Assembly (NCBI GenBank): GCA_006384855.1
Contig: VCJN01002096.1
Span: 1 to 64,000, forward strand
Length of the DNA stretch: 64,000 nucleotides
Direction of reading: 5' to 3'
Source of the DNA: Tetraselmis striata
Taxonomy: Eukaryota > Chlorophyta > Chlorodendrophyceae > Chlorodendrales > Chlorodendraceae
The position numbers were made by a program, and so were the translations under genes. The notes below the pieces were generated by a model. That model saw only the letters and a program-made list of their open reading frames with translations, did no database searches and was not told the origin of the DNA. Positions 33,701-44,600 of the stretch are shown piece after piece. Numbering within the stretch: the stretch's first letter is position 1; every line of letters begins with the position of its first letter.

Positions 33701-34460
33701 CGAGAACATGCACAACGGCAGTGCCATTGCTGGCATGGCCTTTGCCAACGCCTTCCTCGGGATCTGCCACTCGTGCGCTCACCAGCTCGGAGCTCAGTTT
33801 CACATCCCGCATGGCACCGCCAACGGCCTGATGCTCAGCCACGTGATCGCGTTCAATGCCACGCGTGCGCCGACCAAGATGGCGGCCTTCTCGCAGTACA
33901 AGTACCCGGTTGCCCTCGAGGCGTATGCCGAGGTGGCGGATGCGCTGGCCCTCACCAGCGTGGGCGACAGCACGGAGGACAAGGTGTGGGCGCTCATCCG
34001 GCGCTTTGAGGAGCTCAAGGAGGCGATTGATCTGCCGATGTCCATCAAGGATGCTGGCGTGACCTGGGAGGAGTATGAGGCCAAGCTCGACATGATGGCG
34101 GCGATGGCCTTTGACGATCAGTGCACTGGTGCCAACCCGCGCTACCCCCTCATCGTGGAGCTCAAGCAGCTGTTCGTCGACGCCTTTAACGGACCACCCA
34201 CCAAGCTGGGCATGAACATCAAGACGAACCGGGTTGTCAAGATGGCTGCTGCACCCACGCTCGCAGCCGCGCCGCCTGCGGCCAACCGCCTGCGTGCGTC
34301 TGCCGCCCTGGGCGGGAGCCCGCTGCTGGCGGTGGCCCCTGCCGTGCGCCGCCCGTCCGCCCTGCGCGCCCCCCGGCTGAAGATGCGCGCTGCTGCGACC
34401 CGCCACATGGCGCTTGGTGTCTCACCCGCCAGGCAGGCGCTTGCCAGCATGCGCCTGTGA
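30777..34460 (+). CDS. adhE: Bifunctional aldehyde-alcohol dehydrogenase (ADHE)
   Basis: Reduces acetyl-CoA to acetaldehyde and then ethanol in anaerobic fermentation, in algae usually in plastid or mitochondrion. Six exons: 30777-31106, 31299-31411, 31512-31843, 31966-32061, 32169-33199, 33372-34460; phases fit and give 996 aa. The N-terminal half is a CoA-acylating aldehyde dehydrogenase (PIGPIAGIIPVTNPTST, then GMICASENALVV with the catalytic Cys at about 294). The second half is an iron alcohol dehydrogenase with GGGSPMDAAK and the metal-site region CHSCAHQLGAQFHIPHGTAN. ATG 30777 is the first ATG in frame; the frame is open further upstream, so the N-terminus could be longer. The last 72 residues (from about Met 925) form an Ala/Arg/Pro-rich tail beyond the usual end of the family. 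Introns 1 and 5 carry poly-C runs. Confidence 0.95.
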
Positions 34461-34650
34461 ACCCCCAACTAAGGGCGAATCAGTTATTTATACACGCCCC
34501 CCCCCCCCCCCCCCTGCGCATTTCCCACCGGTATTGTGCGCCAGTTTGAAATGGAGGCAGGGGAAGCTGTGCCTGTAGGTAGATTTGGTTATTAATTATG
34601 CGTAGTGTGCATTCGGCGTGTCAGCATAGTCAATTGCCGACAAACTTGTG

Positions 34651-34655
34651 TGTAA
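34651..34655 (+). terminator. TGTAA poly(A) signal of ADHE
   Basis: TGTAA 190 nt after the ADHE stop; an 18-nt poly-C run (34497-34514) lies in the 3' UTR. Confidence 0.5.
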
Positions 34656-35160
34656 CATCCGGGCTGTAGCGCCCAGGTAATTTGCCCCCAAACATGCTGC
34701 TGCCATCTCCTCCCAGCCTCAGCAGCTGCTGAGAGCTGAGACGCCCGCAAATGAGGACGCATCTTGTGACATTCAATGCTAAACTCGGCTTGCTAATGGG
34801 GTATAGCCTGCGTCCCACTGAAGCATATATCTCGCCGCTTCTCGTGGTAGATGATGACATGAGTAAAGCGTTGCTTCCCGGCCAAGTGTGCTCTTAGTTT
34901 GTGGTTGGTTTGCGCATTCCAAGAATCAGCCCAACAAGGATTCTGATATCTGCGGGATGCCACATGGCCAGAAACATTATGTGGGTCAGCACGTAGCAGA
35001 ACCGATATGGTCACCTGTGGAGACGTGGGACGGAAGTCTACACCAAACATTCCCTCATACCAGAGGTTGTATCATGATGTGGCTGATACCAAGGTTGCCC
35101 GAGCAGCAGTAAAGCAACGACAACATACTACTCACAATGCAGGCCCTGCAACTGTTCAGG
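34656..35160. other. Convergent intergenic region
   Basis: Separates the 3' ends of ADHE (+) and the GST gene (-). No ORF or RNA feature recognised. Confidence 0.5.
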
Positions 35161-37267
35161 TCACGGAATGTGTTGTGCTGCTTGCTGTGCTGTGATGGCC
35201 TTCACAGGCAGAGACTTTTGCTTCCGAGTCCTCAGCATATGAGCCCCTACCTGCGCCCGGATGTCCGCCTCCCCAGGCGCCATCGTGATTGGTGCACTGC
35301 TGCGCTCCTCTGATTGGAGGTACTCGCGCAGCGCAGGGCGCTGCGACATGCGGATGAGGAAGGAGCGCAAACCGCTGGAGCTGGTCACTGTATCGCGCCC
35401 AAATACCTACCGCCGGCGGGCAACGAACCCAAGTCCCTCAACACCTTGCTGGGAGTGTTCTTGGTGGTTTTGCGTGGCCATGCTAGGCAGGGCTGGGGGC
35501 TGGGGGCACAGTGGCAGGGCAGAGGCGGCGCCGGAGGTCCGCTCACCTCCCCAATGGCCTGCAGCGCATCAAAGAGCAGGTATTCCGCCCAGCATGGGCG
35601 ATCCCCACCCAGAAGCCAGCCGTCCTCTGGCAGGTGCGCATCCAGGCGGATCAGCCGCTCCGGCAACTGCCAAGGGCAGCCGCATCAGCACCGCGCAGGT
35701 CCTCATCGAGCGAGTCGCTCCCCGGCACTCTGCTTGCCGTGGCGTGAAGATGGCAACACGGAGTGTGGGATTGACAGTGCAGCAGGATTATGGGCGAGGC
35801 GCGCACCGTCTTGTTCAAGTATGCCTGGGGGCTCTGACCACCAGCGGCCCACAGCAGCTTAATCAACGGCATGTACAGGTCTTCATACACATGGCAGCCT
35901 GCCGCGCAAGCGCACTCATCAGGCAGCACATCCCACAGCAACCGCGCTTGCACATGTCGATATCGCCGCATCACAGGATACAGGTAGAATCCAGCCAGAC
36001 AGTGGATCAACCTGGTGCCCACCCCCCTTTCCCACCTCCCACCCTGCCCCTTCACAGTCAAGCTCCTAATCCTGCAACGGACCGCTACAGACGCAATGTC
36101 CCTCTGGCGGCAACGGCAACTTACCCAACGACATCACACGCGTAAGCTCCGCCGGCCCTTGCTGCTCCTTCGGCCTGCACCCCCAGATAGTCGTCAGCCG
36201 AAGTCGCCAGAAATAGCTACAACATGGCAGGAATCTGCCAGATATAGCAATGGAGGTGTGAACATGCGCCGGCTCACCAGAGTTTGAGGTGCAGGAACTG
36301 AGCGATGCTGAGCGTCTGGGAAACAGTGAGCTGGCAACGCATTGCGACGACCTGTGTATGTTAGTAGGGTTCCTACTGCGCAGTAAGCTAACTAGAAGGT
36401 AGATCAGTTCATGAGGCGCGATGACGGGTCGCATCACTGCGCATGCGGAGCCCTTCACCTCAGCATCCTCGTCCGCATCTGTCCAGTGTAGCAGCGGCAG
36501 CATGCCGAATGGCCCGGCAACATCCACGAAGCGCTTTTGATCCGTCCAGTTCTTCATGTCATCCCGCGTCAGTCTCTGCGCAGGAGCGGAAGCCACGCAA
36601 CATATAAGCTCTACCTCTAGCGGTAGCGACTGCCAATCTCGTGCGCCCCTATTGGTATGGCGACATGGGGGCATGGCATGCCCGCTGTGGAGTCCAGGGC
36701 AACGCTTCAGGCAGCGCATTGTTTGGCCTACCACTACTGGCACTGCTGCCGATGTGTGATATCACAGCGGTAGTAAGCAGGGAAAATCTGAAGCCTAAGG
36801 CAGTGAAACCACGAAGGCTACTGGTGTGATCAGCGGACTACTCCACTGGGCGGCAGTGACATGCCCTTCTTGAGTCACATAAGGCGGTTGCCATAAGCAG
36901 CATGGTGCGAGGATGTGGGCATTCTGGCAGCAGAATTAAATAATCGCTCGGAGGTTATTCGAGATGCGTCAGACTTGTTGAACCCAGAGGAGATGATATT
37001 GTTTGGCAGTTGCGGGCACTGCAGCGAGGGTGGACAACCTCGTCCGTGAATGCGACTTCAGCGTCGTGAAGCATGCAGCGGAGGAACTCCACGCGTCCCC
37101 GGCATGCCCAGTAGCGCAGCGTCACCTGTGCACGTCCAGTGCAGCGGACAATGAGCGTGGCGATTGTGGCATCGGAGGCGGCAAGCGGCCAACAAGCGAG
37201 CGGCATGCCGCCTGCTCGGCCAGTTGATGACAACCAACCCGCTTCTACTCACCGCCGGCTTCGACAT
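35161..37267 (-). CDS. Glutathione S-transferase (sigma/mu-like)
   Basis: Cytosolic-type GST, which conjugates glutathione to electrophiles. It has about nine small exons on the minus strand: 37267-37253 (only MSKPA), 37125-37039, 36575-36459, 36351-36278, 36174-36125, 35898-35807, 35666-35547, a short exon near 35440-35400 with unresolved edges, and a last exon ending 35161. Frame and phase fit through the seventh exon. The thioredoxin-fold half has LRYWACRGRVEFLR (catalytic Tyr and RGRxE element), GPFGMLPLL with the cis-Pro, and VSQTLSIAQFL, the glutathione-binding SQS/T motif. The helical half has YEDLYMPLIKLLW, PEDGWLLGGDRPCWAEYLLF and SFLIRMSQRPALREYL. Estimated length is about 250 aa. 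It is convergent with ADHE and divergent from the TPR gene, with 1.4 kb between start codons. Confidence 0.8.
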
Positions 37268-38676
37268 AGGCTTCTTTCTGGTGTATCCTGGCTGACAGGC
37301 GACAGGCGACGCTTTGTAAGGAGGGTGACGCCCAGGATATCTGCGGATGTTGGATCAGTGGCTAAGGAGCTGAAACGTGCCCGACCAGAGCCGGCAGCAC
37401 TGCCCAGCAGCAGAACAAGAAAGGTGCACGCCGACGATGAGCAGCGGCAGTGGCACGGTATTGACGTAATAACCTGGTACCAGTAGTACCTAATACTGCA
37501 AAAGCTCTTCCCGCGGAAAGCTGTCCTAGTTGCCAAGCAGTGACTAATCCTTAGGTATCGCCGGTCAGATTGGCGCGCCGTGCGCCGCCATCATTGATTG
37601 CATCGTGCACTTTCGGTTGCAGCAGGTATGTTGTATGTAGTTAGTATGTAGATGACGTACTTAGCGATGAAGTACTACCGTCCTCCTTGCTCCCGCAAGG
37701 CTGCAATTGCACCAGTATATTCTGGAGAATATCCCATACATGAAGAAAACATCAGGGAGTAGTAACCGCGCGAGGCAAATAAAGAGGACGACGGTGACAG
37801 TGACGCCGCGGGGCACAACAGTCCAACGATACGCCGAGGGGCATTTCCTCATCGACGTCCGCCCCTTCCGGTTGGCGTTTTCTCGCCGCGGCGACCACAC
37901 ACTCGGGACTCGCGTGTACAGGTCTCACACGTCGTGTGGGTATCGACTCTGGGCGCTGCATAAGGGTTGCGCAGTTGAGTCGCAGCATATGCGGCGAGCT
38001 GCAACGGCGCGTCTTGCACGACGCATAACTGAGCGACAGCAGTACAGCAGGTCGTTTTGACGACAGCGCCGAAAACCGACTCGGCGACGCGAGCACCCGG
38101 GGAGCCAGCGCGCCCACCAGCAGGCTTAGGGCTGTAACAGCGTGGAAACGCCCCGTTGCATCTTGCCTACCAGCGAAATTTTCCGGCCTGACGACAGCAG
38201 GGAGGCGTCGCGCCGGCTCTCACGGGACGAGTAAGGCTCAAAACAACCCGCCGCGCGAGAGTAACCACCTGCCATCCTCAGGCAATTTTTCCGGGCTGAG
38301 GCACCGGAGATCAGCGGGCACACGGAGGTCTGGCGTTTGTGGCGTGAGCCCACTGAAGAAGCCAGGATGGGTCACGAGCCAAGAACCCCGAGAGGTACCG
38401 CCTGGTCTCTGCCGACGGGCTTTGCGGCGTGGGTGACTTTCTCGGCTGCCCCTCGACCCCCCTCCCTCAATATTCCCATCCTCCTGTTGAAGCCCCCCGT
38501 AAGTATGGGGAACTACCGCCAGCACCGCAGCTCGTCGCTGTTGTCGCAACCGTTGCGGCTGCCGCGGGTGGATTTGAGCCGCATAACGCGCGCGAGATCG
38601 CAAAGGCCTCAGCAAGCCTCTGCGATGTTTGCATTCTTACTGTACGTTTGCCGGCGCTGTGCGCCGGGGAGCAGGG
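37268..38676. other. Divergent promoter region of GST and TPR genes
   Basis: No credible ORF. Probably carries the promoters and 5' UTRs of both genes. No TATA box or other element identified with confidence. Confidence 0.5.
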
Positions 38677-41600
38677 ATGAAGGCGGGCGAGGTGTCGCGG
38701 GTGGTGAAGCACGCGGCTGCGGCGAAGAAGAAGGGCGACTACCACAAGGCGGAGCAGCTGTACCGGCAGGGCCTCGCGAGCTGCCGCACCATGATGGGCG
38801 ACGACAACCTGGAGGCTGTCAAGTGGCTCAACCTGCTCGGGCAGGTGCAGAAGCAGCAGGGCAAGTGGGAGGACGCCGTCGACACCTTCCGCGATGCCCT
38901 CTCCGTGCGCGAGAAGGCTCTGGGCGCCGAGCACGAGCTCGTCGCGCGCACGTTGAACAACCTTGCCATCTTGCTCGAGAAGGTGCTGTTACGTGGCCGC
39001 TTTGCCTGCGTTTCTTGATTCAATTTCAGTTTCAATGCATTTATCAGTAGTTGTTTGCATTCACCCAGGCATGTACTCAGAAGCGATTGCGGGCATGCGT
39101 TTGTGCCTTTTGCCTCTTGGTAAACGAACCGAGGGGCTGCGGGCTCCCCTCCCCACGAGCAGGGGCTGAGTAGTGCTGCATCGCGGTCGTGCAGACCGAA
39201 AAGTATGATGAAGCAGAGGAAATGTACCGGCGCTGCCTGAAAATCAGCCTGAAGGAGCACGAGGAGGAGCACGCGGACACAGCCACAGCACTGAACAACC
39301 TCGCGGGCGTGCTGGAGAAGACTTCCCGCTTTGCTGAGGCAGAGGAGCTATACATCCGGGCGCTGGTCATCATGGAGAAGACCAACGGAGCGGAGCATGG
39401 CGACACGGCAACGCTCCTGCACAACATTGCGGTGGTGCTGAAGATGCAGGTGGGCTGGTTGCTCTCTCATGGAGCTCGTCTTTGGGGAGATGAGGGCAGG
39501 GGGGCGGGGTGGGGGGGGGGGGGGGTCGGGAGAAGGAGACGTGAATGATGGCATGTTCCATGCATACCTCCACTCCCTGTTTGCTTTGCACTATACCACT
39601 GATTTGATGTCCTTGATTCCGAGGATATTGAGCATTTTTCATCATCGCAAGCAAGAGAATTATAGGCGCTGTTGCAGTGTTAAGGACATGTTCTATGGAA
39701 CACGCTCTGTCCTACAGGTGACTCAAATAAAGACAAAAGCAGCACCAATTCCTCGTGAACTTCTAGTTGAAGTGCCGGCACCCCGTTTGTAGGAGCAAAA
39801 CTGGGCGTTTTAACCTTGCGCCGACACACGCACGAAAACGATGTGCTCACCATTGCCCTCTCCCAACATGTGCGACCTCGTCTGCTGCGCTTGCCCAGGG
39901 GAGAGTCGCCGATGCTGCTGGGTACCACCGCCGCGCTCTGAACATCCGCGAGAGCAACCTGGCGCCAGACAGCCCGGTGCTGGCCAAGAGCCAGTCGAGC
40001 CTGGCGCTGGCGTTGTCCATGATGGGGCAGCGCGAGGAGGCGGAGATCCTGTTCCGCTCCGCGCTTTCCATCGAGGAGGCCTATGCAGACCAGAACCCAT
40101 CCGGTGCGCCGTGTCCCGCATGCGCAAGCCTCATGCCCGCCATTTCCCACCTAGAACAATTTGACGTCGGAGTAATAGCATGATAGATCCCTTAGATCAT
40201 GGCGGGCTGGTGTCACTTGCTGACGAGTGGAGGGTGCGTGGGATGTGGGTGGCTGTCTCACAGAGATGCAGCACTTTCCCAAAATGAGATGTGGGTGGGA
40301 ATCGATCAATGAAGCAAATTTGAGTATTCAGCGACATCGGGATGTATTGCTGATGATTGGATGTGATGCGAGCGGCACAGAAACGCGATAACTATCCAGA
40401 TGTACTAAAAGTATCTACTAAACGAATGTATTGTTCGTTGGTTGGTGCTAGAATTCTGGGTATGTTATAAGCTTACTATAATATATCTGGATATAACATT
40501 AAGATGAGCCATCGAAGTCCCAGGGGGGTAGGAGGTCGGTGGTTTGGGTTGCAGCCCCCCTTCGCGTGATCGATTGAGGATGCACCTCGCTAAGATGCGC
40601 GCACACAACGCTGCAGGTGCGCTCGCCTGGCGTTCGCTGGGCAACACTGCGGCGGCACTGGCGGACTGCCTGATGGCAACAGACCGCCCCATGGAGGCAA
40701 TCACCCGCTACGCGCAGGCGGCCGAGTGCCGCGAGAGCTACCTGGGGCTGGACCACCCGCAGGTGGCGGCCACCCGGCAACTACAGGCGCGCGCGCAGCG
40801 CCAGAACGGCGACCTGGAGGATGCGATTGAGCTGCTCGGCCATTTGCGTGCTGGCTGCGAGGCCGCTGGCCAGAGTGACAAGTACAACAAGGCCGAGGTG
40901 GATGTCGAGCTGGCGGAGTGCATGCTTGCCATGAATGACCATGCCAAAGCAGAGAAGATTCTCACCAAGCTGTTCGAGGTTTGCCCCCTATCCTCGTGGA
41001 GCATGCAAGCCAGCACGTTTGCTCAGTTTCACTCCTGGCGGTGCCTTATGTCGACCATGTTGCCACTGTTTGTGCCGTTCCCGATCCCTCTCAGGAGCTC
41101 AGCGACGACCCGAATGTCCCCAAGCTCCTGGCCGCCAAGATTCGCTGCGCGCTGGGCAACGCGCTGCTGGCGGGGCATCCCGCCGCCAAGGCCCTGGAGG
41201 CGGAGGCTTTGGGTCGCATGGCGATGGAGCTGGTGAAGCAGTCACCGGGAGGCAAAGAGTCGGCGGACATGGCGGCCCCGCTGCGTCTGATTGCCGCCGC
41301 GCTCCAGCAGCAGGTGTGGCCTGAGCTGGCACGGTGGCCAATTAAGTAGCCTTTGCAAGTGCTTACGCTTCACAAATCAAGTACCCTTTCCATGAGCTAA
41401 CAATTTACCAGCAATATTTATTATATTTGGAAGTGGCCTTTTGAGGTGCTTACACTCCGCCAATTATGTGGCCTTTCAAACTATCCATACTTCACCAGTT
41501 AATAACTTTATAAGCCTTTATATGTATGTGCATGCACTTCACCAATAAATACAACCATGAACTTCTTTCACTCAATTCTTTACTTTGTAAATGTTCTTAT

Positions 41601-44600
41601 ATTATTTTGTTGCGCTTTCACAATGTCGTTTCCAAGTACAGGTACCCCTAGTCGATGATGGTAATTGTAATAGCGAAGTATGACCGTCCGTACGTACTGG
41701 TACCAGTAAACCAGCCGCATTTTAAATTATTTTTTCCCGCCCTCATGATAACATAGCGACTAGTGAGTGAGCCAGCCCATTATTGCTTGTCGCCCCGGCC
41801 TTGCCCCGCAGGGTGGACGGGAGCTGGAGTACTCGCAGCTTTATCGCGAGGCCGACACGATCGAAACGAACAACGCAGCGCGCATCAGCTCGGACGGGAG
41901 CCCGCTGCTGGCAGCCGCAGCACAGGCGGCGAAGGACTCGAAGGAGGTGGAGGCACTGGAGGTGGACGAGTTTCAGGACGGCCCGGAGACGGCTCGGCAC
42001 GCCGGTGCGCTGACGGTGCCGGAGCCCATCCTGGTCGGCGGGCAGCAGAGCCTCAGCCCGCAGCTCACCCAACGCGACGTGTCACTCGTCATCCGAGAGG
42101 ATGCCGAGGGCGAGCGCGAGGCGGCGCAGGACGCCGAGGAGGAGGATGGCCGCAAGGAGACAGCGCTGCGTTCGGGCTCGTCGGAGGGCTCGGGGCGGCA
42201 ACGGGGCTCGGGGCGCAAGTTGGTGGTCGCGATGGGCGCCGAGACGGCGCTGAAGCTGCAGAGCGGCGGGAACGCCAGCTTGGAGCAGGTGGCAGTGGAA
42301 GTCATCGAGAAGCAGACCGGCAAGACGATGGAGGAGCTCAAGGCCAACGGTGCGTGGGGCGCGTGCCCTTGTTTGTCTATCACAGCGGCGCCGGTTGCCG
42401 AGCGTGAGTTGCACAAGTTTTCGCGAGTTGCCGAGCAGCCCGGCTAGAACCGCGCGTTGACATCCCCCGATTGGATACCGCGGCTGCTGGCAGCCTGAGC
42501 TGACGTGCGGTGATTGGCCCGACGCTGCGCAGCGAAAGGAACGCTGGGGCTGGCGGCCTCACTTGACCAGAGCGCGTGCGTGCTCAGCGCCGAGTCGAAG
42601 CTGGATGAGGCCATCCCGCTGTACCGCATGTCGCTCGAAATCCGCCAGAACTCGCTGGGCGAGCAGCACCTGGTCGTTGCGACCAGCCTCAACAACCTGG
42701 CTATCAGCTTGAAGCGCAAGGGGCAGTACCAGGAGGCAGAGGAGGCGTATTCCCGGTCGCTGGCCATCCGGGAGGGGCTCCTCGGCGAGGACCACGTCAG
42801 CGTGGCGCAGAGCCTGCACAACCTCGCCGCGTTGAAGGACGCGATGGGCGACCACGAAGAGGCCGAGCAGCTCTACCGCCGCGCCATCGACGCAAGCACA
42901 CTTCCCCGCAGTGCCCATCTCCCCCCCTCGCGTGCTATTCCTCTGTCGACGTCCGCCGCGCATGCTCCAGTCACGAAATGCACTCCCCCCCCCCCCCCCC
43001 CCCCTCTACTTTTCCCCTCTCAGCGGACAGCAGAGTGTTCAAGAAGAAGCGTATCCCGATGGCGCTGCGCGCTGATCCAACTACCGCCTTGCTCTTCCGC
43101 AGATCCGCGAGACCAAGCTGGGCTCGCACAGCGCCAAGCTTGCCTCCAGCTTGGGCAATCTTGGCGGCCTGCTGGAGAACCTGGGGCGCTACAATGAGGC
43201 GGAGGAGCTGTACCGCCGCGTGCTGGGGATCAATGAGCACCTGCACCAGGTAAGTCGAGCACGCCCTGTGAGAGAGAGAGACGAGGAATAATGGCGGCTG
43301 CAATCGTGAGTGGCGGAGGGCGGGGGGGGGAGGGAGGGGGCGGGGAGAGTCTTGGCAATGTCATCATCACTGGCACCCCTGGCTGCTGTATGACCGGGAT
43401 GACCTCTATGTGTGCATCACCTCCCGCCCCCCCCCCCCCCCCCCCCTTCCGTCGCTGGCGGAAAATGGAACCAGCCTAGCTGTGTAATGCGCGCTGCCGG
43501 CAGGGTTGGGTTGAATCAGGAAATGCTTGCAGATCAAGAAATGGAAAGCGTGATCTCACCGTCACCTCAACCCTGATGCGCTATATACTGTCGCAACGAT
43601 AGAAGACGCTGGTGTAGGCAGTCTTATAGATGACACGGATAGTGGTAATGAGGGGGGGGGGGGGGGGGGGGGGTGCGCCAGTGGCACAAGGGGGAGGACT
43701 TTAGAAGAGAGCTGCGAGGAGAGCTATGCTCACGACATTGCGCAAATTTGACCCCATATTCATATTGACTTCCGTGACAAAGTTTTAGGTTCAAGGCACA
43801 TTTTCGTTTTTTGCGCCCCCCCCCCCCCCCCCCCCCCCATGCGCCCAGGCGCGCGAAGAGATAAAACTGTATGTATCTTGAATGTATCAGAGTACCCCAC
43901 GAATACCAAACGGATATTCCGACTTGTTGCAGTGGTAAAAACATGATTTATTGATCCGTGACACAATTAAACGGTACAGTGTACTAATAGGCACTGTTTG
44001 CCATGATGCCCTTAATTCGCCAAGACCTCCATGTAACGTCTTTCTCTCTCTCTCTCTCTCTCTCTAGACACTGTTGGTGCCATATTATCATAAGAGCCTT
44101 TGCGATTTTAATCATTCACGCGTGGCGTATCAAGTCTGGTTTCGGAGCATGGGCGCTCAGGCTGTATAAGTGTCAGGGAAGCTGAGTACTCGGGTTGATT
44201 GTTTGCCCGCGCTGCCTGCAGGACGACCCCCACCACCCCGAGATGGGCGCCGCACAGACGCGGCTGGCGCTGCTGCTCAAGCTGCGCGCCAAGCTGGGCG
44301 AGGCGGAGGCACTGCTCCGCACCGCGCTCGCATCAGCGGCGCGCAGGGCGTCGGCGGACCCGCGCCATGTGGCGGCCGCGACGATGAACCTGGCCTCGGT
44401 GCGGCGCGCGGCGGAAGACTTCGGTGAGGCGGAGGATCTGTGCCGCTCGGCGCTGCGCATGCTGGAGAGCGCGCTGGGGCCGGTGCACCAGGATGTGGCC
44501 GCGGCGCAGAACAACCTGGCGGACTTGCTGCAGTGCCAGGGCAAGCTAGAGCAGGCGGAGGCGCTGTACAAGGCGGCCATCGAGGGGCTGGAGGCCGTGC

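Noticed and set aside
42082..42414. Minus-strand ORFs antisense to the TPR gene
   Set aside because: They are GC-rich shadows of the real exon and show none of its repeat periodicity.
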